Below are positions 1 to 7,927 of a DNA stretch of 64,000 bases, piece after piece. Position 1 is the first letter of the stretch, and the number at the start of each line of letters is the position of its first letter. This DNA comes from JBGTGT01 sp051439375. GTDB lineage: Bacteria; Cyanobacteriota; Cyanobacteriia; Cyanobacteriales; Microcystaceae. Where the stretch lies: NCBI GenBank assembly GCA_051439375.1, contig JBFRWB010000210.1:1-64000 (forward strand), given 5' to 3'. The notes under the pieces were generated by a model. The model saw nothing but the letters and a program-made list of their open reading frames with translations. It was not told the origin of the DNA and did no database searches. Position numbers and translations under genes: made by a program.

Positions 1-2
1 AA

Positions 3-134
3 GCTCAATTGGCTGGTAATATCTTTTTTGAAGAAGACACCCCTCCTCCTTCAGTGCCAGAACCGAGCGCATTACTAGGCTTATTAGTGATGGGGGGTGC
101 GGGTTTATTAACTAAGCGTCGTTCCAGTAAATAG
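3..134 (+). CDS. PEP-CTERM sorting-domain protein, C-terminal end only
   Basis: This open frame enters from the left edge and ends at TAG 132-134. The last 43 residues contain a PSVPEPSALLGLL segment, a hydrophobic stretch, and a basic end (TKRRSSK). This is the classic PEP-CTERM sorting signal: a VPEP motif, a transmembrane helix and a short Arg/Lys tail. Proteins with this tail are exported and thought to be processed by an exosortase. Nothing can be said about the mature domain, which lies outside the window. A hairpin terminator candidate follows at 285-315. Confidence 0.85.
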   Translation, partial: AQLAGNIFFEEDTPPPSVPEPSALLGLLVMGGAGLLTKRRSSK

Positions 135-283
135 TTAAGGATGGGCATTTAAGATTATTATTTAATAGCATCCAATTTGCCCATAAAAAGTAAAACATAA
201 GCAGTTAGTCATATTGAGTTTGAACGAGTTAGTGTTTTTTATCCTTGATACTTCACAGACTTTTCTGCACCACTAAGCTTGTA

Positions 284-351
284 GGGATTTAACGCTGGTT
301 AAATCCTTTTCTTTTGTTTCTTTGTCAGCCAATTTAATCAAGGAAAAATTG
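284..351 (+). repeat. Direct repeat copy A flanking the first TA module
   Basis: The hairpin-bearing segment is repeated at 1171-1238. The last 40 bases (312-351 and 1199-1238) are identical between copies; the hairpin part differs at a few positions. The two copies bracket the toxin-antitoxin genes at 441-1090. Confidence 0.85.
285..315 (+). terminator. Rho-independent terminator-like hairpin, copy A
   Basis: GGATTTAAC (285-293) pairs perfectly with GTTAAATCC (298-306) around a 4-base loop and is followed by a T-rich run (307-315). It would terminate transcripts from the PEP-CTERM gene. The same hairpin with its downstream sequence recurs at 1174-1202. Confidence 0.6.
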
Positions 352-375
352 ATGGTTTTAGAACAGAACATTGTC

Positions 376-396
376 GGACATAACGGTGTTATGTCC
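376..396. promoter_or_regulatory. Palindromic operator candidate upstream of TA module
   Basis: GGACATAAC (376-384) and GTTATGTCC (388-396) form a perfect 9-bp inverted repeat with a 3-base centre. It lies 44 bp before the toxin start and just upstream of a TATGAT hexamer (408-413) that could be a -10 box. TA modules usually autoregulate by binding such palindromes, so operator function is plausible but inferred. A degraded copy of the same sequence occurs near 1124-1145, after the module. Confidence 0.45.
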
Positions 397-440
397 CTAC
401 GGTAAGATATGATAGAACTTGATTTTTAAAAACATAAAAA

Positions 441-914
441 ATGACAGAAAGCCTTTACCTAGAAACTAGCATTATTGGTTATCTTACCGTAAGACCAAGT
501 ACCAATCTAATTGTTGCGACTAATGCAGCCATTACTCAAACTTGGTGGGATACTCGTCGTGAACAATTTAGCTTATTTATTTCTGAAGTTGTTTTAGAAG
601 AAATTGGGCGAGGAGATGCAGAAATAGCGACTAAACGATATGAACTTATCCATGATTTACCCTTACTTGAAATTAATGATGCAGTTCAAGAATTAGCCCG
701 ACAATTCTTAATACAAAGCAATCTCCCTCCTAAAGCTTCTGACGATGCGCTACATATTGCCTTAGCCACTGTCTATAGACTTAATTATCTGTTAACATGG
801 AACTGTCGGCATATTGCCAATGCTCAAATCCAGAAAAAACTATCACAAATTAGTGATCAATCTGGATATGAACTCCCAACGATTTGTACCCCTTATGAAC
901 TAATAGGAGATTAA
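441..914 (+). CDS. PIN-domain toxin, VapC-like
   Basis: The 157-residue product looks like a single PIN-domain ribonuclease. The N-terminal YLETSIIGYL strand places Glu8 where PIN proteins usually carry the first Asp. A later ASDDALHIALA segment and the LTWNCRHIAN motif match the PIN core in cyanobacterial VapC-type toxins. The likely role is cleavage of cellular RNA when not neutralised. It is followed after 2 bases by a 57-residue ORF that is the probable antitoxin, so toxin precedes antitoxin here. The ATG at 441 is preceded by an A-rich leader with no clear Shine-Dalgarno. RNA target unknown. Confidence 0.75.
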   Translation: MTESLYLETSIIGYLTVRPSTNLIVATNAAITQTWWDTRREQFSLFISEVVLEEIGRGDAEIATKRYELIHDLPLLEINDAVQELARQFLIQSNLPPKASDDALHIALATVYRLNYLLTWNCRHIANAQIQKKLSQISDQSGYELPTICTPYELIGD

Positions 915-916
915 TT

Positions 917-1090
917 ATGTGGCAAGATAAAGTTCTAGAAGAAATCTACAAAATTAGAGAAGAACACGCTAAATCATTTAATTATGATTTAGATACAATT
1001 TGTGAAGATTTGCGCCAAAAACAAGCCAAAACCAAAAGAAAGGTTATTAAAAAACCGCTTAACAATCGCCCTCAAAACCTCGCTAGGTAA
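917..1090 (+). CDS. Small antitoxin-like protein partnered with upstream PIN toxin
   Basis: This 57-residue ORF starts 2 bases after the toxin stop and ends at TAA 1088-1090. The protein is charged and probably helical, with MWQDKVLEEIYKIREEHAK at the N-terminus and an SFNYDLDTICEDLRQKQ segment, then a basic tail. Similar short proteins follow PIN toxins of this type in many cyanobacteria, as far as I recall. Antitoxin function is inferred from size, charge pattern and coupling to the toxin; I see no canonical DNA-binding fold. Confidence 0.65.
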   Translation: MWQDKVLEEIYKIREEHAKSFNYDLDTICEDLRQKQAKTKRKVIKKPLNNRPQNLAR

Positions 1091-1170
1091 TATCATCACC
1101 AATCTAAAGAATATAACAGAATTAGGACATAAAAGTGTTGTATTCATAGGGTAAAATATAATGAAATTGT

Positions 1171-1238
1171 AGAGATTTAACTAGCGTTAAATCCTTTTTT
1201 TTGTTTCTTTGTCAGCCAATTTAATCAAGGAAAAATTG
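1171..1238 (+). repeat. Direct repeat copy B with terminator hairpin
   Basis: Second copy of the 284-351 segment. GATTTAAC (1174-1181) pairs with GTTAAATC (1186-1193), followed by T8 (1195-1202), then 40 bases identical to copy A. It probably terminates the TA operon; its duplicate before the module suggests that the module arrived or duplicated with its flanks. Confidence 0.8.
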
Positions 1239-1254
1239 GTAAAATGAGAAATTC

Positions 1255-1692
1255 TCAAAGATTCAGAGGATTAACAGGTATAATTTCTGAATAGCGCAAA
1301 AAATCCTCTGTATTAAAGGTTAAAATCTTCTCAATTTGATGGGTAATCATGGCCGCTACTAATCTAGCATCATGGGCTTGTTTTCCCATGACTTTATATT
1401 TTTTTATAAGTTTTTCCCATTGTTGATAAATAGCAGGAGTATCTTGACAAAGGGGAAAAATTTGTTTAATATCTTCAATTGCCAAGGTAGCTTGTTCAAA
1501 ACTTAATCCCAATCCATTAACTCTTTCAGGTCGAGTTGCCACTACCCAAAATTCAATCAAGTTTTGGGGAACAATATAGAGTCTTTCTGAACCTCTTTTT
1601 AAGACTGTAACTGCTTGAAGCGCACTTTGGTGCATAGGATGAGTTGTTTGTTTTAATCTAAGAAGAATATTAGTATCAACTAAATAGGTCAT
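1255..1692 (-). CDS. VapC-type PIN-domain toxin
   Basis: A 145-residue PIN protein. The first acidic residue is Asp6 in MTYLVDTNILL, with later conserved acidic positions around the HDARLVAAMI segment and in TFNTEDF near the C-terminus. Known VapC proteins are Mg2+-dependent endoribonucleases that cut tRNA or rRNA; which RNA is targeted here cannot be read from sequence. Its ATG overlaps the stop of the upstream antitoxin by 4 bases (ATGA, 1689-1692), implying translational coupling. This pair is unrelated in sequence to the TA module at 441-1090. Confidence 0.8.
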   Translation of the reverse strand: MTYLVDTNILLRLKQTTHPMHQSALQAVTVLKRGSERLYIVPQNLIEFWVVATRPERVNGLGLSFEQATLAIEDIKQIFPLCQDTPAIYQQWEKLIKKYKVMGKQAHDARLVAAMITHQIEKILTFNTEDFLRYSEIIPVNPLNL

Positions 1693-1961
1693 CGCATTTC
1701 ATCCTCTCTGGTATAAATGCTTTCTCGACTAATCGCTTGATCAGATAAAGGTTGATTATTAATATCAGAAGGTCGATTAATAAAATTCATCAATTTACTT
1801 TCCCATTCTTCATATTCTGAAACGGAAGGACTTTTTTTGACTTGACTTTTAAAAGTTTCTTCAATTAAATTCTTAAGATATTGTTCGATTGATAAGCCTT
1901 TTAAATTGGCTTCTTCTTGAATTGTCTGTTCGAGTTCAGGATTAAGATTTAAAGTAATCAT
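1689..1961 (-). CDS. Antitoxin of the VapBC-like pair
   Basis: I place the start at the ATG complementary to 1959-1961, giving 90 residues beginning MITLNLNPELEQTIQEEA. The frame continues upstream to 2033, but that extension is hydrophobic and overlaps the remains of another gene. The ITLNLNPELEQTIQEEANLKG pattern resembles the ribbon-helix-helix-like antitoxins found before cyanobacterial PIN toxins. The C-terminal half is acidic and probably binds the toxin. Stop and toxin start overlap (ATGA). Family placement is moderate; the pairing is strong. Confidence 0.7.
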   Translation of the reverse strand: MITLNLNPELEQTIQEEANLKGLSIEQYLKNLIEETFKSQVKKSPSVSEYEEWESKLMNFINRPSDINNQPLSDQAISRESIYTREDEMR

Positions 1962-1998
1962 GATAATAGTATCAAAATTAATTTTTGTTATAACTATA

Positions 1999-2184
1999 TC
2001 ATAAATTTGGAAGAATTTGACAAGGTAAAACATTAATATCAGCCCCTGTACCCAATAAAGCCATTACTTCTAAAAAGTAATCCTTATGAGTTAACTGAAT
2101 AGGTAACATAGGCATAGGAACATCAAGACTTAAACCTAAATTATTTTGCTTTCTAGAATAACTAAATCTTTGTTTATTCGACAT
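1999..2184 (-). pseudogene. Truncated retropepsin-like aspartic protease fragment
   Basis: The 61 residues contain ALLGTGADINVLP, which matches the retroviral-type aspartic protease signature D-T-G-A-x-x-N-V-L-P except that the catalytic Asp is Gly. The frame stops shortly after, while intact family members are roughly twice as long. Loss of the catalytic residue and of the second half makes activity unlikely. The following antitoxin gene starts at 1961, so the TA module may have replaced the missing end. The gene upstream (2174-2407) is also broken. Confidence 0.6.
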
Positions 2185-2407
2185 TTTTATTCTCCTTATA
2201 TTCTGCTAACATTTGATTCATTGGATGAGCCGTTTCAAAACAATCATAGGGAGAATGAATCAGATAAGTTTCATTACTTTAAAGCTCAGATAATAGATTT
2301 CCATTATCTTCTTCTCTAGCAAGTTCAGCAATGAGAAATTGCATAATTTTCAATTTATCTGAACGAGAGAGCTTTTGTAAATTAGGCAGTAATTCAGCAA
2401 CAGACAT
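2174..2407 (-). pseudogene. Small conserved cyanobacterial gene with in-frame stop
   Basis: Reading from the ATG complementary to 2405-2407 gives 42 residues starting MSVAELLPNLQKLSRSDKLK, then TAA (2279-2281), then 34 more residues in the same frame (SNETYLIHSPYDCFETAHPM...) to TAA at 2174-2176. Intact relatives, as I recall them, are one ~75-residue protein preceding retropepsin-like genes in cyanobacteria, and the post-stop part reads like the normal C-terminal half. It overlaps the start of the truncated protease fragment. A single nonsense mutation is the simplest explanation. Confidence 0.6.
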
Positions 2408-2499
2408 AAAAAGATAAATATTAGCTTAAATTTTCTCCAATTATATCATTAATCTTCTCAGTCAATCAGAAAAAGCAGTGGTAAGCATTAGAGTAGAAC

Positions 2500-2832
2500 C
2501 TACAACTTATCTTGATTTAATAATTCTCGAAGAAACTGAGTCAGTTGGGGATGGTTAGGGATAAAAGAAGATCCGTCATAATCATCTTTAACTAAATCAT
2601 TTAAAAAAGGTAAAATATCTCCATCTAAAGCAGGTTCAAAACAAGAGAGAGGGAAGACAATATCTGAGCCTTGACGGACATCGATTTTTATGTCTTCTTC
2701 CCCTTTTTTAACCAATAATAAAGGACGTACCCAACAGACTTCCCTTTCAGTTACCACGTCAATAACCTCCCCAAAAAATTGATAATTGGGGGTATTCGCA
2801 CAGACAATTTGAGAGGGTTGCAACACAGACAT
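2500..2832 (-). CDS. Conserved hypothetical protein next to topA
   Basis: A 110-residue soluble protein without signal peptide or membrane segment. It has mixed beta-like hydrophobic stretches in the first half (NYQFFGEVIDVVTEREVCWVRPLLLV), and an acidic, helix-prone C-terminal half ending in LRELLNQDKL. I do not recognise a named domain. It follows topA on the same strand after 95 bp, but a hairpin between them may separate the transcripts. Function unknown. Confidence 0.6.
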   Translation of the reverse strand: MSVLQPSQIVCANTPNYQFFGEVIDVVTEREVCWVRPLLLVKKGEEDIKIDVRQGSDIVFPLSCFEPALDGDILPFLNDLVKDDYDGSSFIPNHPQLTQFLRELLNQDKL

Positions 2833-2892
2833 TTGGCTTTTCTCCTTCAGTGATTTCTAGGACTTTAAGATTTCTTTAAAGATCCCCCCTAA

Positions 2893-2911
2893 CCCCCCTT
2901 AAAAAGGGGGG
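2893..2911. terminator. C6/G6 hairpin after topA
   Basis: CCCCCCTT (2893-2900) pairs with AAGGGGGG (2904-2911) across a 3-base loop, 17 bases beyond the topA stop. On the minus strand this could end topA transcription. The surrounding CCCCCCTAACCCCCC is a low-complexity motif seen as a dispersed repeat in related cyanobacteria, so it may be a repeat first and a terminator second. Confidence 0.5.
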
Positions 2912-2927
2912 AATTCTTCCTTGGAAA

Positions 2928-5576
2928 TCATTCTTCTGTCTTTTTAGTGGTCTTTTTACGAGTTGTCGTTTTCTTCTTAGCGGTGGTGGTTTTTTTAGTC
3001 GTTGTCGATTTTTTACGAGTGGTGGTTTTTTTCTTTGTCGTCCCTTTCGCTGCGATCGCTTCTAATGCTTGTTCTAAGGTTACCGTTTCTGTGGTTTCTC
3101 CTTCAGGCATTTTAATGTTGGTTTTACCATACTTAATATATGCCCCATAAGGACCATCATAAATGTTGATCGGTTCTTTGTCTTCGGGATGTACCCCTAA
3201 TTCCCGTAAGGGGGTTTTCTTGCGTCCGCCTCGACTACGCTTAGGTTGTGCAAGTAGTTCTAAAGCCCGTTCAAGATTAACGGTGAGGATATCATCCTCT
3301 TTTTTCAAAGAACGGTAGTCTTTGCCCTCTTTTCCTTGATCATGCACTACATAAGGACCAAACCGCCCTAAACTGGCTTTAATTTTGGCTCCCGTCTCAG
3401 GATGTGTCCCCAATAAACGGGGAAGGGATAACAGGCCAACGGCGATATCAAGGGTTACATCTTCTGGTTTCATTCCTTTGGGTAAAGAAGTCCGTTTTGG
3501 CTTCTTCTTCTCCTCTGTTGCTTCTCCTAACTGCACATAGGGACCATAAGCACCAATTAATAAAAAGATTTCTTCTCCCGTCTCAGGATGTAACCCTACT
3601 TTTTTGGGGCCTTCTGTTTTTTGTTTCAGTAAGGTTTCTACCTGTTGACTATCTAAGTCCGCAGGGGTGACATCGGGGGGAATAGACGCTGTTATCACTT
3701 CTTCTCCATTTTTTACCTCTAAATAAGGACCAAAACGACCAATTTTCACCGTTACATCCAAATCATCCAAATTCACCGATTTGGCTTCCATCGCATCAAT
3801 CTGACTTTCAACGGTTTTAACGAGATTATTCAGTCCTTTTTCCCCAGAATAGAAGCCTTTGAGGTACGGTAACCATGTTGCTTCCCCAGTGGCAATTTCA
3901 TCGAGGGTTTGCTCCATTTTCGAGGTAAATTTAAGATCCACTAAATCGGGAAAATGATTTTCTAATAAACTCACCACAGCAAAGGCGGTAAAGGTGGGAA
4001 TAAGGGCTTTATTCCGCATTTGAACGTAACCACGGTCAATAATCGTACCAATAATGCTGGCATAGGTACTAGGTCGCCCTACTCCTTCTTTTTCCAAGGT
4101 TTTAACCAAGGATGCTTCCGTATAACGAGCCGGGGGTTGGGTTTGGTGATCAACGGTTTCGATGTCTAAACAGTTCGGGTGATCGCCTTCTTTGAGGTCG
4201 GGTAAAATGACTTCTTGGTTTTCAATGGCTGCATCGGGATCGTCTGAACCTTCCACATAGGCGCGGAAAAAGCCCGCAAAATCAATGCGTTTACCCGTTG
4301 AACGAAATCCTGCGTCTTCTACCGCTAAATTAACCACAATTTGGGTTAAACGAGCGTCCGCCATTTGACAGGCCACCGTCCGCTTCCAAATTAGGTCATA
4401 AAGGGACAATTCTCGACCACTTAACCCCGTTTCTTGGGGAATACGGAAGCGACTCCCCGCCGGACGAATGGCTTCGTGTGCTTCCTGTGCGCCTTTACTT
4501 TTCGTCGTGTATTGTCGAGGTTTGGGACTAAGATATTCTTTTCCATACATTTCTTCGACGCAAGAACGAGCAGCAGCGATCGCTTGATCGGAGAGATGGA
4601 CTGAATCTGTCCGCATATAGGTAATATAACCTTCTTCGTAAAGTTTTTGAGCAACTCGCATCGTATCCCGTGCTGAGATCCCTAATTTTCTGTTTGATTC
4701 CTGCTGTAAGGTTGAAGTTGTAAACGGCGCAGAGGGACGACGTACGGTTGGACGTTCTTCTGTATTGCTAACCGTCCAGACTTTCCCCTCCAAACGCTCT
4801 TTCAGGGCAGTGGCCTGTTCTTCATTAAGTAGTACCACATCCCGTCCTTCGATTAATTTTCCTGTATTGGCATCAAAATCGCTCCCATTGGCGATTCTTT
4901 TGCCCGTTAAGGTGACTAATTTGCTTTCAAAGGGATTTTTGTCCTTTTCTAAAGTCGCCTTGAGATCCCAATATCCGGCGGTTTTAAAGGCACGTCTTTC
5001 CCGTTCCCGTTGTACCACTAAGCGAACAGATACGGATTGCACCCGTCCGGCGGATAAACCACGGGAAATCTTTTTCCAAAGCAGAGGAGAAACAGTATAA
5101 CCCACTAAACGGTCTAAAATACGGCGAGTTTCTTGGGCATGAACTAAATTATCGTCAATTTCTCGGCAATTATCGAGGGCAGCTTGAATGGCTTCACGGG
5201 TAATTTCGTGGAACACCATGCGTTTGATGGGAACTTTAGGGTTCAACAGTTCTCGTAAATGCCAACTGATGCTTTCTCCTTCTCTATCTTCGTCAGTGGC
5301 TAAAATCAGTTCATCAGCAGATTTAAGGGCAGATTTCAAGCCCTGAACGACTTTTTTCTTCCCTTTTGGGATGATATAGAGGGGAGAAAAGTTTTCTTCG
5401 ACATTAACCCCTAAATTTGACCAGTCTTTTCCTTTGTGTTCGGCTGGTACTTCGTCGGCTGAGGAGGGAAGGTCACGCACATGACCCATTGAGGCTTCTA
5501 CAATATAATCATTGGGAAGATAATTGCGAATAGTACGAGCTTTTGTGGGAGATTCGACGATGACCAGTTTTGACAT
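2928..5576 (-). CDS. topA: DNA topoisomerase I (type IA)
   Basis: Relaxes negatively supercoiled DNA through a transient 5'-phosphotyrosine link. I start at the ATG complementary to 5574-5576 (MSKLVIVESPTKA); the open frame reaches 34 codons further but that part is not family-like. The 882-residue protein has a TOPRIM domain with Glu8 and the D95-x-D97-x-E99 triad. The active-site tyrosine is Tyr320 in GYITYMRTDS. No classical zinc-finger cysteine sets are visible; instead several IGxxGPYV-type C-terminal modules (for example RFGPYLEV, AYGPYVQL, RFGPYVVH, PYGAYIKY) follow. The extreme C-terminus is a ~40-residue Lys/Thr tail that probably binds DNA non-specifically. Housekeeping gene. Confidence 0.95.
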   Translation of the reverse strand: MSKLVIVESPTKARTIRNYLPNDYIVEASMGHVRDLPSSADEVPAEHKGKDWSNLGVNVEENFSPLYIIPKGKKKVVQGLKSALKSADELILATDEDREGESISWHLRELLNPKVPIKRMVFHEITREAIQAALDNCREIDDNLVHAQETRRILDRLVGYTVSPLLWKKISRGLSAGRVQSVSVRLVVQRERERRAFKTAGYWDLKATLEKDKNPFESKLVTLTGKRIANGSDFDANTGKLIEGRDVVLLNEEQATALKERLEGKVWTVSNTEERPTVRRPSAPFTTSTLQQESNRKLGISARDTMRVAQKLYEEGYITYMRTDSVHLSDQAIAAARSCVEEMYGKEYLSPKPRQYTTKSKGAQEAHEAIRPAGSRFRIPQETGLSGRELSLYDLIWKRTVACQMADARLTQIVVNLAVEDAGFRSTGKRIDFAGFFRAYVEGSDDPDAAIENQEVILPDLKEGDHPNCLDIETVDHQTQPPARYTEASLVKTLEKEGVGRPSTYASIIGTIIDRGYVQMRNKALIPTFTAFAVVSLLENHFPDLVDLKFTSKMEQTLDEIATGEATWLPYLKGFYSGEKGLNNLVKTVESQIDAMEAKSVNLDDLDVTVKIGRFGPYLEVKNGEEVITASIPPDVTPADLDSQQVETLLKQKTEGPKKVGLHPETGEEIFLLIGAYGPYVQLGEATEEKKKPKRTSLPKGMKPEDVTLDIAVGLLSLPRLLGTHPETGAKIKASLGRFGPYVVHDQGKEGKDYRSLKKEDDILTVNLERALELLAQPKRSRGGRKKTPLRELGVHPEDKEPINIYDGPYGAYIKYGKTNIKMPEGETTETVTLEQALEAIAAKGTTKKKTTTRKKSTTTKKTTTAKKKTTTRKKTTKKTEE

Positions 5577-6092
5577 GGGAAAATAGGTGTGAAATGCAAT
5601 TAGATTAGGAGAATCGGTCGCAAATTGAGGGGACGATGGGAAAGTATTAGGAGACGTTTGCTCATGTTCGGTTGCCACAACCCCTAATTACGATAATAGA
5701 TACTCTGCACGAAGATTTGTCAATAGGTTAGTTTTCCTTAATATAGCAATCAGTCGTCAGTTGTGAGAATTGAGTCTCAGTACAAGGGAACAGGGAACGG
5801 GGAACAGGGAACAAACCAGAAAAAAGATATCTCATGACTCATTACTGATTGCTATATTAATCTATCTATAGCCCTACGCCCGATCCATGTTTGACATTTG
5901 CGAAAGCTACACCTTAGTCATGATCAGGGTTTTACTTCTTCATTCAACATTGCTTCATTTTGCGTTTAGCCATACCTTTGTGTCTTCATCGAATGGGGAA
6001 CGGAGAACGGGAAACAAAAACAGCCTTAAGTTATCCGAAATTGCTTTGTGCTAGGGAATTCTTCTATTTCCTTGAATAACTTAACGATTAAG
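5577..6092. other. Repeat-rich intergenic spacer upstream of topA
   Basis: I find no convincing gene in this stretch. It holds the topA leader, a 17-bp inverted-repeat element (5738-5860), an internal array of GGGAACA-like units (about 5785-5813) and a related GGGGAACGGAGAACGGG stretch near 5994-6010. The rest is featureless. Confidence 0.5.
5738..5860. repeat. 123-bp element with perfect 17-bp terminal inverted repeats
   Basis: TTAATATAGCAATCAGT (5738-5754) is the exact reverse complement of ACTGATTGCTATATTAA (5844-5860). Between them lies a GGGAACA-type tandem array and no ORF. Ends and size would fit a small non-autonomous insertion element (MITE) or a folded repeat. The TTAA ends could be target-site sequence; no transposase is visible in the window. 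Confidence 0.65.
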
Positions 6093-6251
6093 TTAATATG
6101 ACTCTAATGAATCTAAGTAAGTAGTGATTTCTTTAAAATAAAGTGGGTATTGGGTTAAAGCTTCAGGAAAAGATTGTTAAAAAATTATATTGTCAATTTC
6201 TTCCTATTGATGAACTAAAAGGTTACGCATTCCTGCTGAATACTTAATCAT
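6093..6251 (-). pseudogene. HEPN-domain (HepT-like) toxin remnant
   Basis: One frame of 53 codons reads MIKYSAGMRNLLVHQ-stop-EEIDNIIF-stop, then QSFPEALTQYPLYFKEITT and LDSLES. The RNLLVHQ segment matches the R-N-x-x-x-H motif of HEPN/DUF86 ribonucleases, and the flanking pattern fits the C-terminal half of HepT. The N-terminal half is missing and two stops interrupt the rest. It follows a truncated MNT-type nucleotidyltransferase gene, the usual partner. Confidence 0.7.
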
Positions 6252-6297
6252 TTTTATCAATATTAAGGTTAAAGATTTTGCTTAAAATTAGGGGAAT

Positions 6298-6483
6298 CTA
6301 TAATTCTTTACAACGATCTCCTTTAAAAGCTTCATCGCACAAAACTGCAAAATCCCAGTCACTCTCACTATGACTTTTCCCTGTTGCTTGTGAACCAAAT
6401 AATACTAACATTTTTAGATAAGGGATCTTACTAGGAATTTGACAAGATAGAGATTGTAACTTGTCTAAACTAGAGTAATTCAC
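6298..6483 (-). pseudogene. Truncated MNT-type nucleotidyltransferase (MntA-like antitoxin remnant)
   Basis: The 61 residues contain LFGSQATGKSHSESDWDFAVL, the GSx10DxD signature of minimal nucleotidyltransferases (Gly-Ser then Asp-Trp-Asp). In MntA/HepT systems this enzyme AMPylates and silences HepT. The frame stops just after KGDRCKEL, far short of the ~100-150 residues of intact members, and a broken HepT follows. I regard it as a decayed antitoxin, although the short ORF could still be translated. Confidence 0.65.
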
Positions 6484-6637
6484 TATTATTAATCCTCTGG
6501 TCGTTTGAAAAAACTTAACTCACTAAGTAATAAGCCCAAACCAACCAAATTGACTATCATTAATGATTGTAAACGGGAGCATTCCAAAAGTGCAAATTGC
6601 CATTCTTCTGAGTAAATTATCTGTGCTGTTTCCCCCC

Positions 6638-6672
6638 ATCTCCCTATCTCCCTATCTCCCTATCTCCCTATC
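6638..6672. repeat. Tandem 8-bp repeat (ATCTCCCT)n
   Basis: About four copies of ATCTCCCT in a row, 86 bp upstream of the cystine lyase start. A simple-sequence repeat with no evident coding or structural role; copy number may vary between strains. The remaining spacer 6484-6757 shows nothing else I can name. Confidence 0.8.
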
Positions 6673-6757
6673 ATTACACTTCCGACTTCATTTAAACTCT
6701 CGATTTTCTGATAAGCTATAATTGAATCTGCGTTCAATCCTTACAAAATCAATAATA

Positions 6758-7927
6758 ATGAACCTTCATAAACTCAACGAGCATCGCCTCGAATTCCCCG
6801 GATTAAATCATAAAGTTTATTTTAATTATGGGGGACAAGGCCCTTTACCCCGTGCTGCTTTAGAAGCCATTATCCATACTCACGAATTTTTACAAAATCA
6901 AGGCCCCTTTTCAGGAAAAGTTAATAGTTGGCTACAACAAAAAACGGAACAGTTACGTCATCAAATAGCCGATGAATTAGCAGTAAACCCTAATACCTTA
7001 ACCTTGACGGAAAATGTCACCGTTGGCTGTAACATCCCTTTATGGGGACTAAATTGGCAAGCAGGAGACGAGATACTATTAACCGACTGTGAACATCCGG
7101 GGGTAATTGCAAGCGTTAAAGAAATTGCCCGTCGGTTTAACCTAAACTATCGCTTTTGTCCCATTTATTCTACCTTAAATCAAGGCGATCCCCTTGCAGT
7201 TATTAGTCAACATTTAACCCCCCAAACCCGTTTATTCATTCTCTCCCATGTGCTGTGGAATACAGGACAAGTGTTACCCTTAACCGAGATTGTTACTTTA
7301 TGTCATCAACAAGGCGTACAAGTATTAGTCGATGCTGCCCAATCGGTGGGAATGTTACCCTTAAATTTAGGGGAAATAGGGGTAGATTTCTATGCTTTTA
7401 CGGGTCATAAATGGTGGTGTGGACCGGCGGGGGTAGGCGGCTTATATGTTCATCCTAACGCCCTAGAAACCCTCTCTCCGACCTTTATTGGATGGCGAGG
7501 AATTGACGTAGATGGCACAGGAGAAGTACAAGACTGGAAACCTGATGGTCGTCGCTTTGAAGTTGCCACCTCGGCGTTTCCTCAATACGAAGGATTAAGG
7601 GCTGCTATTGAGGTACATCAAGCTTGGGGAACTAAAGAAGAAAGATATAATGATATTTGTCAATTAAGTGCTTATCTATGGGACAAACTCTCACAAATTG
7701 ATCAGGTTCATTGTCTGAAAGATACGCCTCCCCTGTCAGGGTTAGTTTCTTTTACCCTAAAAAATGGTTATGCCCATGGAGAAATGGTTAAACAATTGGA
7801 AAAACAAGGCTTTCAAATCAGAAAAATTCTATCGCCTAATTGTTTAAGAGCTTGCGTCCATTATTTTACTTTACCCGAAGAAATTGATCAGTTAGTCACA
7901 GCTATTTCTCTAGCAGTTAGCAGTTAG
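6758..7927 (+). CDS. PLP-dependent class V aminotransferase, L-cysteine/cystine lyase-like
   Basis: A 389-residue enzyme of the NifS/IscS fold group. The PLP lysine is in FTGHKWWCGPAGVGGLY, and the cofactor-binding Asp lies in VLVDAAQSVG. Overall similarity is to the cyanobacterial cysteine/cystine lyase C-DES of Synechocystis, which releases persulfide from cystine and may feed Fe-S cluster assembly. A true cysteine desulfurase has a mobile-loop catalytic Cys; the closest candidate here, in SPNCLRACVHYF, does not clearly match. I choose ATG 6758; an upstream TTG (6722) adds 12 unlikely residues. Exact substrate uncertain. Confidence 0.75.
   Translation: MNLHKLNEHRLEFPGLNHKVYFNYGGQGPLPRAALEAIIHTHEFLQNQGPFSGKVNSWLQQKTEQLRHQIADELAVNPNTLTLTENVTVGCNIPLWGLNWQAGDEILLTDCEHPGVIASVKEIARRFNLNYRFCPIYSTLNQGDPLAVISQHLTPQTRLFILSHVLWNTGQVLPLTEIVTLCHQQGVQVLVDAAQSVGMLPLNLGEIGVDFYAFTGHKWWCGPAGVGGLYVHPNALETLSPTFIGWRGIDVDGTGEVQDWKPDGRRFEVATSAFPQYEGLRAAIEVHQAWGTKEERYNDICQLSAYLWDKLSQIDQVHCLKDTPPLSGLVSFTLKNGYAHGEMVKQLEKQGFQIRKILSPNCLRACVHYFTLPEEIDQLVTAISLAVSS

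Noticed and set aside
2947..3150. Plus-strand frame in the topA 3' end
   Set aside because: A shadow of the Lys/Thr-rich topA tail giving a Val/Phe low-complexity product.
5577..5678. N-terminal extension of TopA (34 residues)
   Set aside because: Sequence before MSKLVIVESPTKA is not TopA-like, whereas the shorter start matches the family exactly.
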